From Leptospira bandrabouensis (lineage in GTDB: Bacteria > Spirochaetota > Leptospiria > Leptospirales > Leptospiraceae), in assembly GCF_004770905.1 (NCBI RefSeq), contig NZ_RQHT01000014.1, forward strand, positions 1,979,001 to 2,043,000: DNA of 64,000 bases. Reading direction: 5' to 3'. A model generated the notes under the pieces. That model was not told where the DNA came from and did no database searches. It saw only the letters and a program-made list of their open reading frames with translations. Position 1 is the first letter of the stretch. The number at the start of each line of letters is the position of its first letter. The position numbers and the translations under genes are program-made. This document shows positions 18,087 through 26,380 of the stretch, in pieces.

Positions 18087-18965
18087 ATGAATACAGTTAT
18101 TTATTATACTTACTTAGTAATTCTTTTTATTGTAATGCCCTTTCTTTTAACGGGGATTATACGAAAGGTAAGGGCCTATACGCAAGGAAGGCGAGGTCCG
18201 AAATTACTTCAGTTTTTTTTGGAAGTGGATAAATCTCTGCGAAAAACTCCGATTTCGCACAAAAACATTTCTGATTTTACACATCTTGCACCAAGGATTG
18301 CGTTGTTTTCTTCAGTGATGATTTGGAGTGTTGTATTGTTCGAATGGGCTCCTTTTATCCTCATTCCTTTTTTTCTTGCCCTTTACCGATTTGCTTATGT
18401 TAGCTTTGCTATGGAGGGTGCTTCTTCTTTTGGAGGGATGGCATCTGGGAGAGAGATTTTACTTTCGGTAATGGCTGAACCCACATTCATTTTGATGATC
18501 CTTGCGGCCCAGTCCCATATCGAAATTTCAGTTAGCCCACAAGGTGCTCTGATAGGTTTGCTTTTTCTTTCCTTAGCATTTATTGCAATCCTTGCAGAAC
18601 TTGCCAAACCACCATTCGATGATCCAAGAACACATTTAGAGTTAACTATGGTTCACGAAGCGATGATTTTAGAAGCATCAGGAAAACAATTAGGCATTTT
18701 TGAATTAGCAAGTTCCATAAAACTTTCTACATTACTTGTTTTTCTTGTGAAGTTAGCACTCGAACATTCCAAATTATTTCGCAACGAAGTTTTGGATAGT
18801 TTTGCAAGAGAACTTATGATTGCTCCTATGGTGATATTACTTGCAATCATTCTTGGTTTTTGGGAGTCAAATAGTGTTCGAAGGAAGTGGAGTTGGATCC
18901 CTGAGTTTATGGGATTAACATTCATTGCTATATTAATTTTAGGCACATTGGTTAAATTGTCTTAA
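18087..18965 (+). CDS. HyfC/HycD/NuoH-like membrane anchor subunit
   Basis: This is a 292-residue membrane subunit of about eight helices. RAYTQGRRGPKLLQFFLEVDKSL near residues 28-50 is the cytoplasmic loop that contacts the quinone- or hydrogenase-module subunit. ALYRFAYVSFAMEGASSFGGMASGRE matches the conserved SxFGGMGASRE loop, and LAKPPFDDPRTHLELTMVHEAM matches the acidic loop that couples electron transfer to ion movement in NuoH-type proteins. These residues are retained, which argues that energy coupling is conserved although the redox subunits have lost metal ligands. It follows the HyfB-like gene without a gap. Confidence 0.87.
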   Translation: MNTVIYYTYLVILFIVMPFLLTGIIRKVRAYTQGRRGPKLLQFFLEVDKSLRKTPISHKNISDFTHLAPRIALFSSVMIWSVVLFEWAPFILIPFFLALYRFAYVSFAMEGASSFGGMASGREILLSVMAEPTFILMILAAQSHIEISVSPQGALIGLLFLSLAFIAILAELAKPPFDDPRTHLELTMVHEAMILEASGKQLGIFELASSIKLSTLLVFLVKLALEHSKLFRNEVLDSFARELMIAPMVILLAIILGFWESNSVRRKWSWIPEFMGLTFIAILILGTLVKLS

Positions 18966-18973
18966 AGGTTGTT

Positions 18974-19585
18974 ATGATTTACGATTTTATTTATCTATTA
19001 CTGCTACTTACCGGAATTGTTGTTTTGGTAGAAAACCGGTTGAGTCGAATTATCTTTTTTTTAAGTGTGCAGGGGTTCCTGTTGGTTTTCCCTGTTTTAC
19101 AAACACATGAGGGCGACTTAAAACATGCCATTTCACTGATTGTTATGGTAGTGCTGTTTAAGGGAATTCTCACTCCTTGGGTATTGAATTGGACTGCTAA
19201 TAAATCAAAAATGAATGAAAGTACAACACCTCGTTTTGGCTACTTAGCCACTTTATTGTTTATGGTACTTGGTTTGGTTTTGGCAGTTAAGATTACAGAA
19301 GGTGTTTCTGTTCTTTCGATTCCAGTACATAAAATTGGGTTGATTTACGTCATCTTACTTGTGTATGTGGGGATTCTTTGTTTTGTTGTTAGGCGAAACT
19401 GGCTTGCGCTCATTGCAGGATTTTGTGTTTTTGAAAATGGAATTTTTGTTTTAACTTTGGTTTTAGACAAAGGTCTTCCTTTTGGACTTGAATTTGGATC
19501 TTTTTTGGATGCCATACTCGTCATTGTCTCTGGTGGTATATTGCAACTTTCTCCCCATATGCATACTAAGGAGAGAAAACTATGA
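18974..19585 (+). CDS. HyfE-like membrane subunit
   Basis: This 203-residue protein has about six hydrophobic helices. HyfE proteins of hydrogenase-4 are fused MrpC/NuoK-like units of this size. A conserved-looking segment THEGDLKHAISLIVMVVLFKGILTPWVL carries the buried charged residues expected for an ion path, and PFGLEFGSFLDAILVIVSGGI is near the end. It lies 8 bp after the HyfC-like gene and overlaps the next gene by 4 bp, in the standard hyf order B-C-E-F-G-I without D. Confidence 0.8.
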   Translation: MIYDFIYLLLLLTGIVVLVENRLSRIIFFLSVQGFLLVFPVLQTHEGDLKHAISLIVMVVLFKGILTPWVLNWTANKSKMNESTTPRFGYLATLLFMVLGLVLAVKITEGVSVLSIPVHKIGLIYVILLVYVGILCFVVRRNWLALIAGFCVFENGIFVLTLVLDKGLPFGLEFGSFLDAILVIVSGGILQLSPHMHTKERKL

Positions 19586-20799
19586 TGACAGAACTATTTT
19601 ATTTTTCAGGAGTTCTTGCTTTTGTTGTTATATTTTTAGTTTCTGTTTTGGCACCTACTAAGGGACAAACAAGGATTTGGTTATGGAGTATTTTGAAGAT
19701 CTGTTTTTTCGGATCTTTGTTTTACTCTTGGTTTACCGATAACATAGTTCTTAAATGGATTTTAATTGAAGCATCAACTTTATTTGGAGCCTTACTAATT
19801 TCGTCCAGTGGAACGGAGCGCTCCTTTCATGTAGGTTGGAAGTTTTTATTGATCAATTCCTACGCTCTTGGTCTTGCTTTTTTAGGAATTGTCATTCTTT
19901 TGTTTGTTTCTACTCCATTGGATAACTTAGACTTTAATTCGTTAAAACAGGGGTTAGTTGGTCAGAGCGGGCTATTGATTGAGACCGGAATTTTATTAAC
20001 GGTTTATGGTTATAGTGGAAAGTTGGGGCTTGTTCCGAATCATTTTTGGGTAGGGGATACTTACGCTGAGAGCCCAAGCCAAATCTCTTCTTTGATTGCT
20101 TCCTTTGTGCCAGTCAGCGTGGTTTTAGCCATCCGTCCACTCATACAGTTGGAACGTGAAATTAATCCCCATATAATTAATGCAGCAAATGGAATTTTGT
20201 TTATAGGTGTTCTAACCATACTTTATTCTACTTTGATTCTTTTTTCAAAAGAAGACATTCGAAGGATTTCTGCTAAGGTCGCTCTTTTCCATTCGGGTAT
20301 GTTGACTTTGTTTTTATGGTTAGATGTATCTGATGATATATTTTACTTTTTGTTAACAACAACTGTCCTTGTGAAACTTTTAGTATTTCTTTCCATGGGG
20401 ATATTACGGATGGATGCAGGGAAAAGAAATATTTCGCAAATTTTAGAAAACTCTTCGCTGAGTCATAAAGCCTTGTATATGTATCTCCTGGCATTACTTG
20501 TGGCATTTGTTTTTCCTTTGTCGCCAGTCTTTGTTTTGGATTTAAAGGTAATTGAAATTGCAATCAAACAAAAGTTGTTTTTATTGTTTTTGTTTCCTAT
20601 TATCGGCGCTATATTTTTCTTTATTTCGCTTAACAAAGTTTTACCATTAGTCCGATTGCCAAATCGAAATTTTGATTCCGGTGTATATAGAATATTACAA
20701 ACGAGAATGGTATTCTTTTGGTTTAGTTTTTTATTCACCGTATTCGTAGGAACATACGGTTTAACCTATTTATTGGCAGATTATATATGGAAAAGATAA
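19582..20799 (+). CDS. HyfF/NuoN-like antiporter subunit
   Basis: This is a 405-residue second antiporter-like subunit with about 12 helices. ETGILLTVYGYSGKLGLVPNHFWVGDTYAESPSQISSLI is the helix 7/8 motif (Lys followed by P-H-x-W...D-A-x-x-x-x-P). LFSKEDIRRISAKVALFHSGMLTLFL is the helix 10 region, with 'IKR...YSSIxHxG' changed to IRR...LFHSG. Together with the HyfB-like subunit it would give the complex two ion channels. It overlaps the large-subunit gene by 13 bp. Confidence 0.83.
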   Translation: MMTELFYFSGVLAFVVIFLVSVLAPTKGQTRIWLWSILKICFFGSLFYSWFTDNIVLKWILIEASTLFGALLISSSGTERSFHVGWKFLLINSYALGLAFLGIVILLFVSTPLDNLDFNSLKQGLVGQSGLLIETGILLTVYGYSGKLGLVPNHFWVGDTYAESPSQISSLIASFVPVSVVLAIRPLIQLEREINPHIINAANGILFIGVLTILYSTLILFSKEDIRRISAKVALFHSGMLTLFLWLDVSDDIFYFLLTTTVLVKLLVFLSMGILRMDAGKRNISQILENSSLSHKALYMYLLALLVAFVFPLSPVFVLDLKVIEIAIKQKLFLLFLFPIIGAIFFFISLNKVLPLVRLPNRNFDSGVYRILQTRMVFFWFSFLFTVFVGTYGLTYLLADYIWKR

Positions 20800-22217
20800 C
20801 AGGCGTTACTAATTTTGATGGTGTTTATCACCATTATGTGTTTCGTGATCAAAAAATAGTTAGGGAAGAAGTAATATCTAAAAAAAGTAATATTGATTTT
20901 CTTTTAGATACTAAGTATCCAGTTTGGCTTGTCCGTCATGCCTTTGGTCAAGACATGGGTGAGGAAGATTATTCCGAATTAAAGGAAGAAGATTATTTAT
21001 CAGACAATCGTGGTAAAAACCTTTCCTTACATCAAAAAACGGGTATTGTTAGAGATTTGGTTTACCATGGATTACAAGTCCCTTTTCAAGCAGGTACTTA
21101 TTCTCATGCGGTTGGTCCCATTCATGCAGGAATCATCGAACCGGGGCATTTTCGTTTTATTGTAGAGGGGGAAGATATTCGCCACTTAACGATACGTTTG
21201 GGTTTTCAATACAGAGGGATTCGTGAAAAAATAAAGGGAAAACCTATGTCTGCGGTTATGCCCTTTTCGGAAACCATATCAGGGGATACTAGCGTTGGTT
21301 ATGCGATTGCATTTAGTAAAATCTACGAAGAAATGTATGGAATTGAGGTTCCTAAAAATGTTGCTCTGTTTCGATCCTTCTTAATCGAATTGGAACGAAT
21401 TGCTGTACATATTGGGGATCTCGGTGGAATTTCCGAAGATATTGGATATTACCCTCTCTACGGAGTTTGTGTGACGGATCGGGGAGCAGCCCTCGGGTTA
21501 ATGGAAATATGGACTGGGAATCGTTTTGGAAAAGCCGCTGTTCGACCTGGGCGTGTTCGAGTGAACAAACGTATCTCCGCAAAACAAGCGAAAGATGCTT
21601 TTTTCAATTTAAAAAAAGTTTACTTTAAGAGAGTTCGTCCGCAGATTTTAAGAGCACTTTCTGTTTCAACTTTAAAGGAAAGGATGCAAGGTTGTGGTTT
21701 CATTTCAGAGTTGGACGTCCAAAAAAATGGATTTTTAGGGATGGTGGCGCGTATGGCTGGAGTAAGTGATGATTTGAGAATTAACCATCCAGATTATCCT
21801 GGTTGGATTCCTTTACCAATTCAGGAGGAACACCATCATTATAATGGGGATGTTTGGGCTCGTATGTACATTCGTTATGCAGAGATTGAACAGTCATTAA
21901 ACTGGATGGAATCTCATTTGGAAGAAATCAATTGGGAGTCCTTATGGTCGGATACAGATAATCACTTTGGGAATCAAATTGAAAAAAATGGAAAACCAAA
22001 ACCTGGAATTTATACAGCTTCGGTAGAAGCATGGAGGGGCCCACTTTTAGTATCATTAGATTTTGATAATGAAGGTTTTGTCAAAAATTCTTATATTCGT
22101 GATCCTTCTGTTTTGAATTGGCATGCTTTGGAGTTAGCAGTTCGCGGCGAACAAGTTGGAGATTTTCCATTGAACAATAAATCGTTTAATCTTAGTTATG
22201 TTGGTTTTGATTTATGA
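20787..22217 (+). CDS. HyfG/NuoD-like large subunit lacking Ni-binding cysteines
   Basis: This 476-residue subunit is homologous to NuoD, HycE and HyfG. SHAVGPIHAGIIEPGHFRF (106-124) and the following RLGFQYRGIRE are diagnostic. The proximal cysteine pair (CxxC of the L1 motif) is absent: the position reads SETISGDTSVGY (161-172). The distal L2 pair is also absent: the C-terminus reads IRDPSVLNWHALELAV and ends NKSFNLSYVGFDL. It therefore cannot hold a [NiFe] centre and belongs with 'energy-converting hydrogenase related' (Ehr) complexes. The N-terminal 100 residues hold only a degenerate NuoC-like part. The electron acceptor is unknown. Confidence 0.85.
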   Translation: MEKITGVTNFDGVYHHYVFRDQKIVREEVISKKSNIDFLLDTKYPVWLVRHAFGQDMGEEDYSELKEEDYLSDNRGKNLSLHQKTGIVRDLVYHGLQVPFQAGTYSHAVGPIHAGIIEPGHFRFIVEGEDIRHLTIRLGFQYRGIREKIKGKPMSAVMPFSETISGDTSVGYAIAFSKIYEEMYGIEVPKNVALFRSFLIELERIAVHIGDLGGISEDIGYYPLYGVCVTDRGAALGLMEIWTGNRFGKAAVRPGRVRVNKRISAKQAKDAFFNLKKVYFKRVRPQILRALSVSTLKERMQGCGFISELDVQKNGFLGMVARMAGVSDDLRINHPDYPGWIPLPIQEEHHHYNGDVWARMYIRYAEIEQSLNWMESHLEEINWESLWSDTDNHFGNQIEKNGKPKPGIYTASVEAWRGPLLVSLDFDNEGFVKNSYIRDPSVLNWHALELAVRGEQVGDFPLNNKSFNLSYVGFDL

Positions 22218-23029
22218 ATTTTTTGTATGAATTAAAAAGTTTTTTATTTCCTAAAAATGTTTTGGATTTTGATAAGGCTTCACCTGTAAATCCCAATAGC
22301 CGTGGTATCCCTGTGCCTACTGCCAAGATGTTAGAAGGGCCTCATACTTTAAAATTAGCTGCCGAAGTTTGTCCTACGGGTGCCATTCAAATCATTTCCG
22401 ATTCTGAAGTCCAATTTGATTATGGAAAATGTTTACAATGTGGACTTTGTACTGAATGTTCGGCTGGAAAACTTCGTGATTCTGGTTTTATTTATACCTT
22501 CGCTTTGCATCGTGAAGAATTAAAAGTTTCTTATGTAAATGGAAGAATGCTAAAAATAAAGGACCCTCACCCACTAGCACCAAACCAAAATTTATTTCGA
22601 TCCTTAACTAAAAAACGTGGTTTTCTTTATCGAGAGGTTGCGGCATCTGGGAACAATACTGTGGAATCGGAACTGAATGCCTCTTTTAATTCTGTCTTTG
22701 ATTCGGAAAGAGAAGGGGTTCGTTGTGTAGCCAGTCCCAAACATGCGGATGCCATTGTCTTTTCTGGACCTGTTGGTATCAATATGTCGGCTCCATTACA
22801 GACAGCTTGGGATGTAATGGCTGAACCCAAAGCCTTGATTGCTTGCGGGACTGAAGCAGTGAGCGGTGGACTCTATCCTATGGGTCCACTGCCAAAAGAA
22901 CCAGACCTCTATATTTCAGGAGATCCCCCAAGACCGGATGTCATTCTACAAGGTTTTCGTCTTTTAATGGGAAGATTTTCTTTCCGATTTCAAGAGGCGC
23001 TTCACAAAATTTTGGAGAATGAAAAATAA
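22214..23029 (+). CDS. ferredoxin-NuoB-like small subunit missing the proximal cluster ligands
   Basis: The 271 residues comprise an N-terminal ferredoxin segment and a C-terminal NuoB/HyfI-like domain. Cys53 (in CPTGAI), Cys73, Cys76 and Cys79 can bind one [4Fe-4S] cluster; ligands for a second are lacking. In the NuoB-like domain VASPKHADAIVFSGPV and GDPPRPDVIL align clearly with the family. The four proximal-cluster cysteines, however, are replaced: the CxxC pair falls in GNNTVESELNA (146-156), the GxCA position reads GTEA (Glu214), and GCPP reads GDPP (Asp237). The protein overlaps the large subunit gene by 4 bp. It seems built to dock rather than to pass electrons the usual way. Confidence 0.8.
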   Translation: MNFLYELKSFLFPKNVLDFDKASPVNPNSRGIPVPTAKMLEGPHTLKLAAEVCPTGAIQIISDSEVQFDYGKCLQCGLCTECSAGKLRDSGFIYTFALHREELKVSYVNGRMLKIKDPHPLAPNQNLFRSLTKKRGFLYREVAASGNNTVESELNASFNSVFDSEREGVRCVASPKHADAIVFSGPVGINMSAPLQTAWDVMAEPKALIACGTEAVSGGLYPMGPLPKEPDLYISGDPPRPDVILQGFRLLMGRFSFRFQEALHKILENEK

Positions 23030-23034
23030 GGTGT

Positions 23035-24267
23035 GTGGATTTAGAAAAAGAAGAAATCGTTCGTGTACTGGTCTTAGAACCACAAAAAAAATCGTATGAT
23101 ACCATCTCCCAACTACTCGCCGAGTGGTTTGGAGATTACATCGAACTTACTTGGCGCTCTGTTTTCGAAAATGGAGCCGAAGAAATTAAAAAAGCTCAAT
23201 ACGATCTTTTAATCACAGAAATCCAATTCCCCGAATTAGAAGATTCTCCTGAATCCGTTTTAGAAATGATTATGGATTTAGCTGGTCCATCCGAACTTCC
23301 TGTGGTTGTATTCACAAAAGCGGAAGGAAAACAATTACCAATCCATGCTTTCCAACTAGGTATTAATGAATACTTCGGCAAACGAAGGTTAAAGAAAAAT
23401 GTATTGGAACATCGATTCAGAAATTTGTTTCGAGAAGTTTATCGTAAAAAAGTAGTCTCCATTCAAATGGACGATAGCCTAAAACGATTCCAAGATCTTT
23501 ATGGTATGAACCAATCTGAAATTCAGGATTTGAATTCGATGGTGAAAAAATTCAAAAAAGAATTAGAAAAAGAATACGAAGAAAAATTAAATTTAGAAAC
23601 CGAAAAAAAGAAAATGCAAAATGTTTTCGGGATGTATGTTGATCCTATCATTGTTGAAAGTTTGATGAATAACACACTCTCCCTTGACCAAAAAGGAAAA
23701 GAACAAGAAGTTTCTGTGTTGTTTTCGGATATTCGCGGTTATACGACACTTTCTGAAAAAATGAAACCAGAGCAAGTCATCTCATTTTTGAATGAATACT
23801 TCACGGCAATGACAGAAGTGATTTTAGGTTATGGTGGGATGATCGATAAATATATTGGTGATTCCATTATGTGTTTGTTTGGTGCTCCTGTTTTTCAGGA
23901 AGATCATAGGCAGAATGCTCTAGATTGTGCTGTAGAAATGGTCCAAGTGTTTGAACTTTGGCAGCCGAAGTGGGAACAAATATATGGATTTGTGCCACAG
24001 ATTGGAATTGGCCTCGCATCAGGAAAGGCAATTGTTGGGAACGTAGGATCGTTTCAAAAACTTTCTTATACGGCCGTTGGTGATACAGTTAATATGGCAA
24101 GTCGACTAGAATCCATTGCAAAACCAATGGAAGTTTATGTATCAGAAGGACTTTATAATTTCCTTCCAGAGGAATATGCTAACAAATACAAATATGAGGA
24201 ATTAGAACCCGTTAAAATCAAAGGAAAAGAAGGTTTACACCGAATTCTCAGTGTAAAGCCTATCTAA
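23035..24267 (+). CDS. class III adenylate/guanylate cyclase with receiver-like domain
   Basis: This is a 410-residue cytoplasmic signalling protein. Residues 1-135 have the length and strand pattern of a response-regulator receiver, but the phospho-acceptor site reads ITEIQFPE (Glu in place of Asp) and the acidic pair reads LEP, so it is probably a pseudo-receiver. A coiled coil (about 140-195) leads into a cyclase domain with both metal Asp residues (FSDIRGYTT, IGDSIM) and the catalytic VGDTVNMASRLE. The GTG start is 5 bp after the hydrogenase-like operon, so it is probably cotranscribed and may report on it. Confidence 0.85.
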   Translation: MDLEKEEIVRVLVLEPQKKSYDTISQLLAEWFGDYIELTWRSVFENGAEEIKKAQYDLLITEIQFPELEDSPESVLEMIMDLAGPSELPVVVFTKAEGKQLPIHAFQLGINEYFGKRRLKKNVLEHRFRNLFREVYRKKVVSIQMDDSLKRFQDLYGMNQSEIQDLNSMVKKFKKELEKEYEEKLNLETEKKKMQNVFGMYVDPIIVESLMNNTLSLDQKGKEQEVSVLFSDIRGYTTLSEKMKPEQVISFLNEYFTAMTEVILGYGGMIDKYIGDSIMCLFGAPVFQEDHRQNALDCAVEMVQVFELWQPKWEQIYGFVPQIGIGLASGKAIVGNVGSFQKLSYTAVGDTVNMASRLESIAKPMEVYVSEGLYNFLPEEYANKYKYEELEPVKIKGKEGLHRILSVKPI

Positions 24268-24298
24268 CGATTGTTACTTTTTTGATGGTTTTTTCTTT

Positions 24299-25141
24299 TT
24301 AAAGAGTACTACAGAACTGATACAATTCGTTTGTTTTCAGTTTTTCTTCTTTTGTATCTACAAATGTTTTTTGGTCTTCTATCGTAAGACCTAATACCGT
24401 TTTGTATTCTTCAAATTTTTCCAAAGTATCAGGTTCTTGTTTTCCGTGACCAGTAAACTTGGCAATCAGTCCAGCAAATCCAATGATTTGTCCTAGAGGA
24501 GATTGTTCTGCCACAGGTTTCGAAAGATCTTCAATAGAGGAAATGATAATGTTTGGCATTTTCCAAAGTTTAGCGGCAGCACTTCCCATTTCATAAGAAT
24601 CCACACCGAAGGATTTTTTTTCGAGGGAAATCAAACTAGAGTCTGAGGTTTGAAATTCAGTAAGGACTTCCACATATTTTTTTCTATCAATGGTATTGAG
24701 TACAATTCGTCCGAGGTCTTGCATGAGCCCACAAGTGATGGCAAGTTCTGCTTCTTTTTTGAATTTCTTTTCTTCACAAAGAATTTGTGCAAAAATTCCT
24801 TTTGCCACCGAATGGTCCCATACTTCATCCCGGAATTTTTTATAATTCCCTTGGCTAAAAAGGGAGTCTGTCATCGACATGGCCACCATACTTCGGACAG
24901 TTTTAAATCCCAAACGAGTGATGACTTGTTTCATATTGGCCACAGGATTTCCCCGGGAAAAAAATGGGGAGTTGGCCAGTTTGAGAAGCCTTGCCACAAG
25001 CACTTGGTCTGATTGGACTTTTTTTTCTAATTCTCCAAAAGAGAGTTCATTGTCATCATCTAGGGATAGTACGGAGAGTAAGACTGGCGGTACAATCGTC
25101 AGGTCTTTGATTTGGGAAAGGTATTCTTCTACTGTTGCCAT
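24299..25141 (-). CDS. HDOD-domain signalling protein
   Basis: This is a 280-residue protein made almost entirely of an HDOD domain, a catalytically dead relative of HD phosphohydrolases. Typical stretches are LPPVLLSVLSL-like PPVLLSVLS near residue 20, VARLLKLANSPFFS near 50, MKQVITRLGFKTVRSMVAMS at about 70-88, and the central CGLMQDLGRIVL replacing the HD-containing helix. SSFGVDSYEMGSAAAKLWKMP follows. Such proteins act in stress and second-messenger circuits, with the partner unknown. It is the last gene of a minus-strand set that includes the SpoIID-type and RlmD-type genes. Confidence 0.85.
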   Translation of the reverse strand: MATVEEYLSQIKDLTIVPPVLLSVLSLDDDNELSFGELEKKVQSDQVLVARLLKLANSPFFSRGNPVANMKQVITRLGFKTVRSMVAMSMTDSLFSQGNYKKFRDEVWDHSVAKGIFAQILCEEKKFKKEAELAITCGLMQDLGRIVLNTIDRKKYVEVLTEFQTSDSSLISLEKKSFGVDSYEMGSAAAKLWKMPNIIISSIEDLSKPVAEQSPLGQIIGFAGLIAKFTGHGKQEPDTLEKFEEYKTVLGLTIEDQKTFVDTKEEKLKTNELYQFCSTL

Positions 25142-25203
25142 TCGGATAGGGACCTAAAGTCAGAATCTAAAACGATGAGACTAAGGAAACTAAAAACTCC
25201 CAA

Positions 25204-26331
25204 CTATCTGGCTACGATTCTTGCGAATTCAATTCCTTTAAAATAATGTTGTAAGATTTCCCTATGGTTGAACTGACTTTTTGCCATTGCAAAACTTCCC
25301 CATTGAGACATTCCCACACCGTGTCCAGATCCAAGTCCCTTTACAAAATAATCTCCTGAATCTTCTTTGCGAATTCCAAATCTTGTGGATTTTAGTTTGG
25401 TCGCTCCTAGTTTTTTTCGAAACTCTGTGGCCTTGATTTTTTTGGAACCAGATGTTCCAATGATTTCCATTTCATTCACCCTTGAGGATGGAAATCTACT
25501 GGATACTATTATATCCTGGATCTCTCCCACACCTAAGTATTGTAAGTTTGTATTTACGAAATCAGGTTTCCATTTTTCTTCCCAAGAATACTGTTCCCCA
25601 TCTTTGTCATATTCGGAAGGAACCGGTTTTAAATATTCTACGGGGCTTCCCCAAACATTTGTGGGATCTTCGGTATATCCACCAGCATTAGAATGGAAAA
25701 AACTTTGGATCGGTTGGCCTTTGTGAATGAGGATAAGACCTTCTGTTTCGAAAACTGCTTCTGTAGTATTTCGATGTTCTTTGTTTTTACCTTTATAAAC
25801 TTGTGTATTGGTTGATGTATCCACATCAAACTCTTGTTTTTTGCGGTTTAACATTTCTCGCACCACATAAGTCCTTGCACAAATGGCTTGTGCTTTTAAA
25901 GCTTCTTTGGGCCAAGAGGCACTTACTTCTGAAGGAACGACTGATAAAAGATATTCTTCAATCGGTACTAAATTGATGATATAAACTTTTCCTTCGATGG
26001 GTTTGAGAAGAACCGATCCTCTGTAACTGACTCCCTTATATTCTAAAAACTGTGAATTGCTGTGAATGGAGATAGGTGCCTTGAGTACAGTAGGATTTAA
26101 AGATAGGAAGTCATAAGCCTTTTTGATGGTGAGGTCATTGGCATCTCGAACGATGATTTCACCCGAAGACTTAAATGTTTCTTCTTCAGTGGCATATCCA
26201 AGAAACACGCGAACTGGTTTGGATTTGAAATTGGATTCTTCTGGAGCCCAGTTGGTCACCATCACACTCGCACAACCGATTTGTCCTAAAATAACAAGAC
26301 TGATGAATAAAATCGATTTTTGAATCTTCAT
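25204..26331 (-). CDS. SpoIID/LytB-domain lipoprotein
   Basis: This is a 375-residue protein with a signal peptide ending in LGQIGC, so lipidation at Cys19 or Cys20 is likely. The SpoIID domain shows LKPIEGKVYIINLVPIEEYLLSVVPSEVSASWPKEALKAQAICARTY, followed by TEAVFETEGLILIHKG and the end motif GLGSGHGVGMSQWGSFAMA. In Bacillus SpoIID is a lytic transglycosylase cleaving denuded glycan strands; this non-sporulating homologue is probably a cell-wall remodelling enzyme. A hairpin precedes its ribosome-binding site. Confidence 0.88.
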   Translation of the reverse strand: MKIQKSILFISLVILGQIGCASVMVTNWAPEESNFKSKPVRVFLGYATEEETFKSSGEIIVRDANDLTIKKAYDFLSLNPTVLKAPISIHSNSQFLEYKGVSYRGSVLLKPIEGKVYIINLVPIEEYLLSVVPSEVSASWPKEALKAQAICARTYVVREMLNRKKQEFDVDTSTNTQVYKGKNKEHRNTTEAVFETEGLILIHKGQPIQSFFHSNAGGYTEDPTNVWGSPVEYLKPVPSEYDKDGEQYSWEEKWKPDFVNTNLQYLGVGEIQDIIVSSRFPSSRVNEMEIIGTSGSKKIKATEFRKKLGATKLKSTRFGIRKEDSGDYFVKGLGSGHGVGMSQWGSFAMAKSQFNHREILQHYFKGIEFARIVAR

Positions 26332-26339
26332 AGTACCCT

Positions 26340-26378
26340 CCCTTCAATTTTCGGAAAAAATCCGAAATTGGTGAAGGG
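26340..26378 (-). promoter_or_regulatory. hairpin abutting the ribosome-binding site of the SpoIID gene
   Basis: On the minus strand two arms (CCCTTCA plus AATTTCGGA, and TCCGAAAAT plus TGAAGGG) fold around a T5 loop, with a small bulge. The 3' arm ends in GGG that runs into AGGG of the Shine-Dalgarno sequence, 6-8 nt before the ATG. It fills most of the 49-bp gap after the RlmD-type gene. Confidence 0.55.
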
Positions 26379-26380
26379 AT

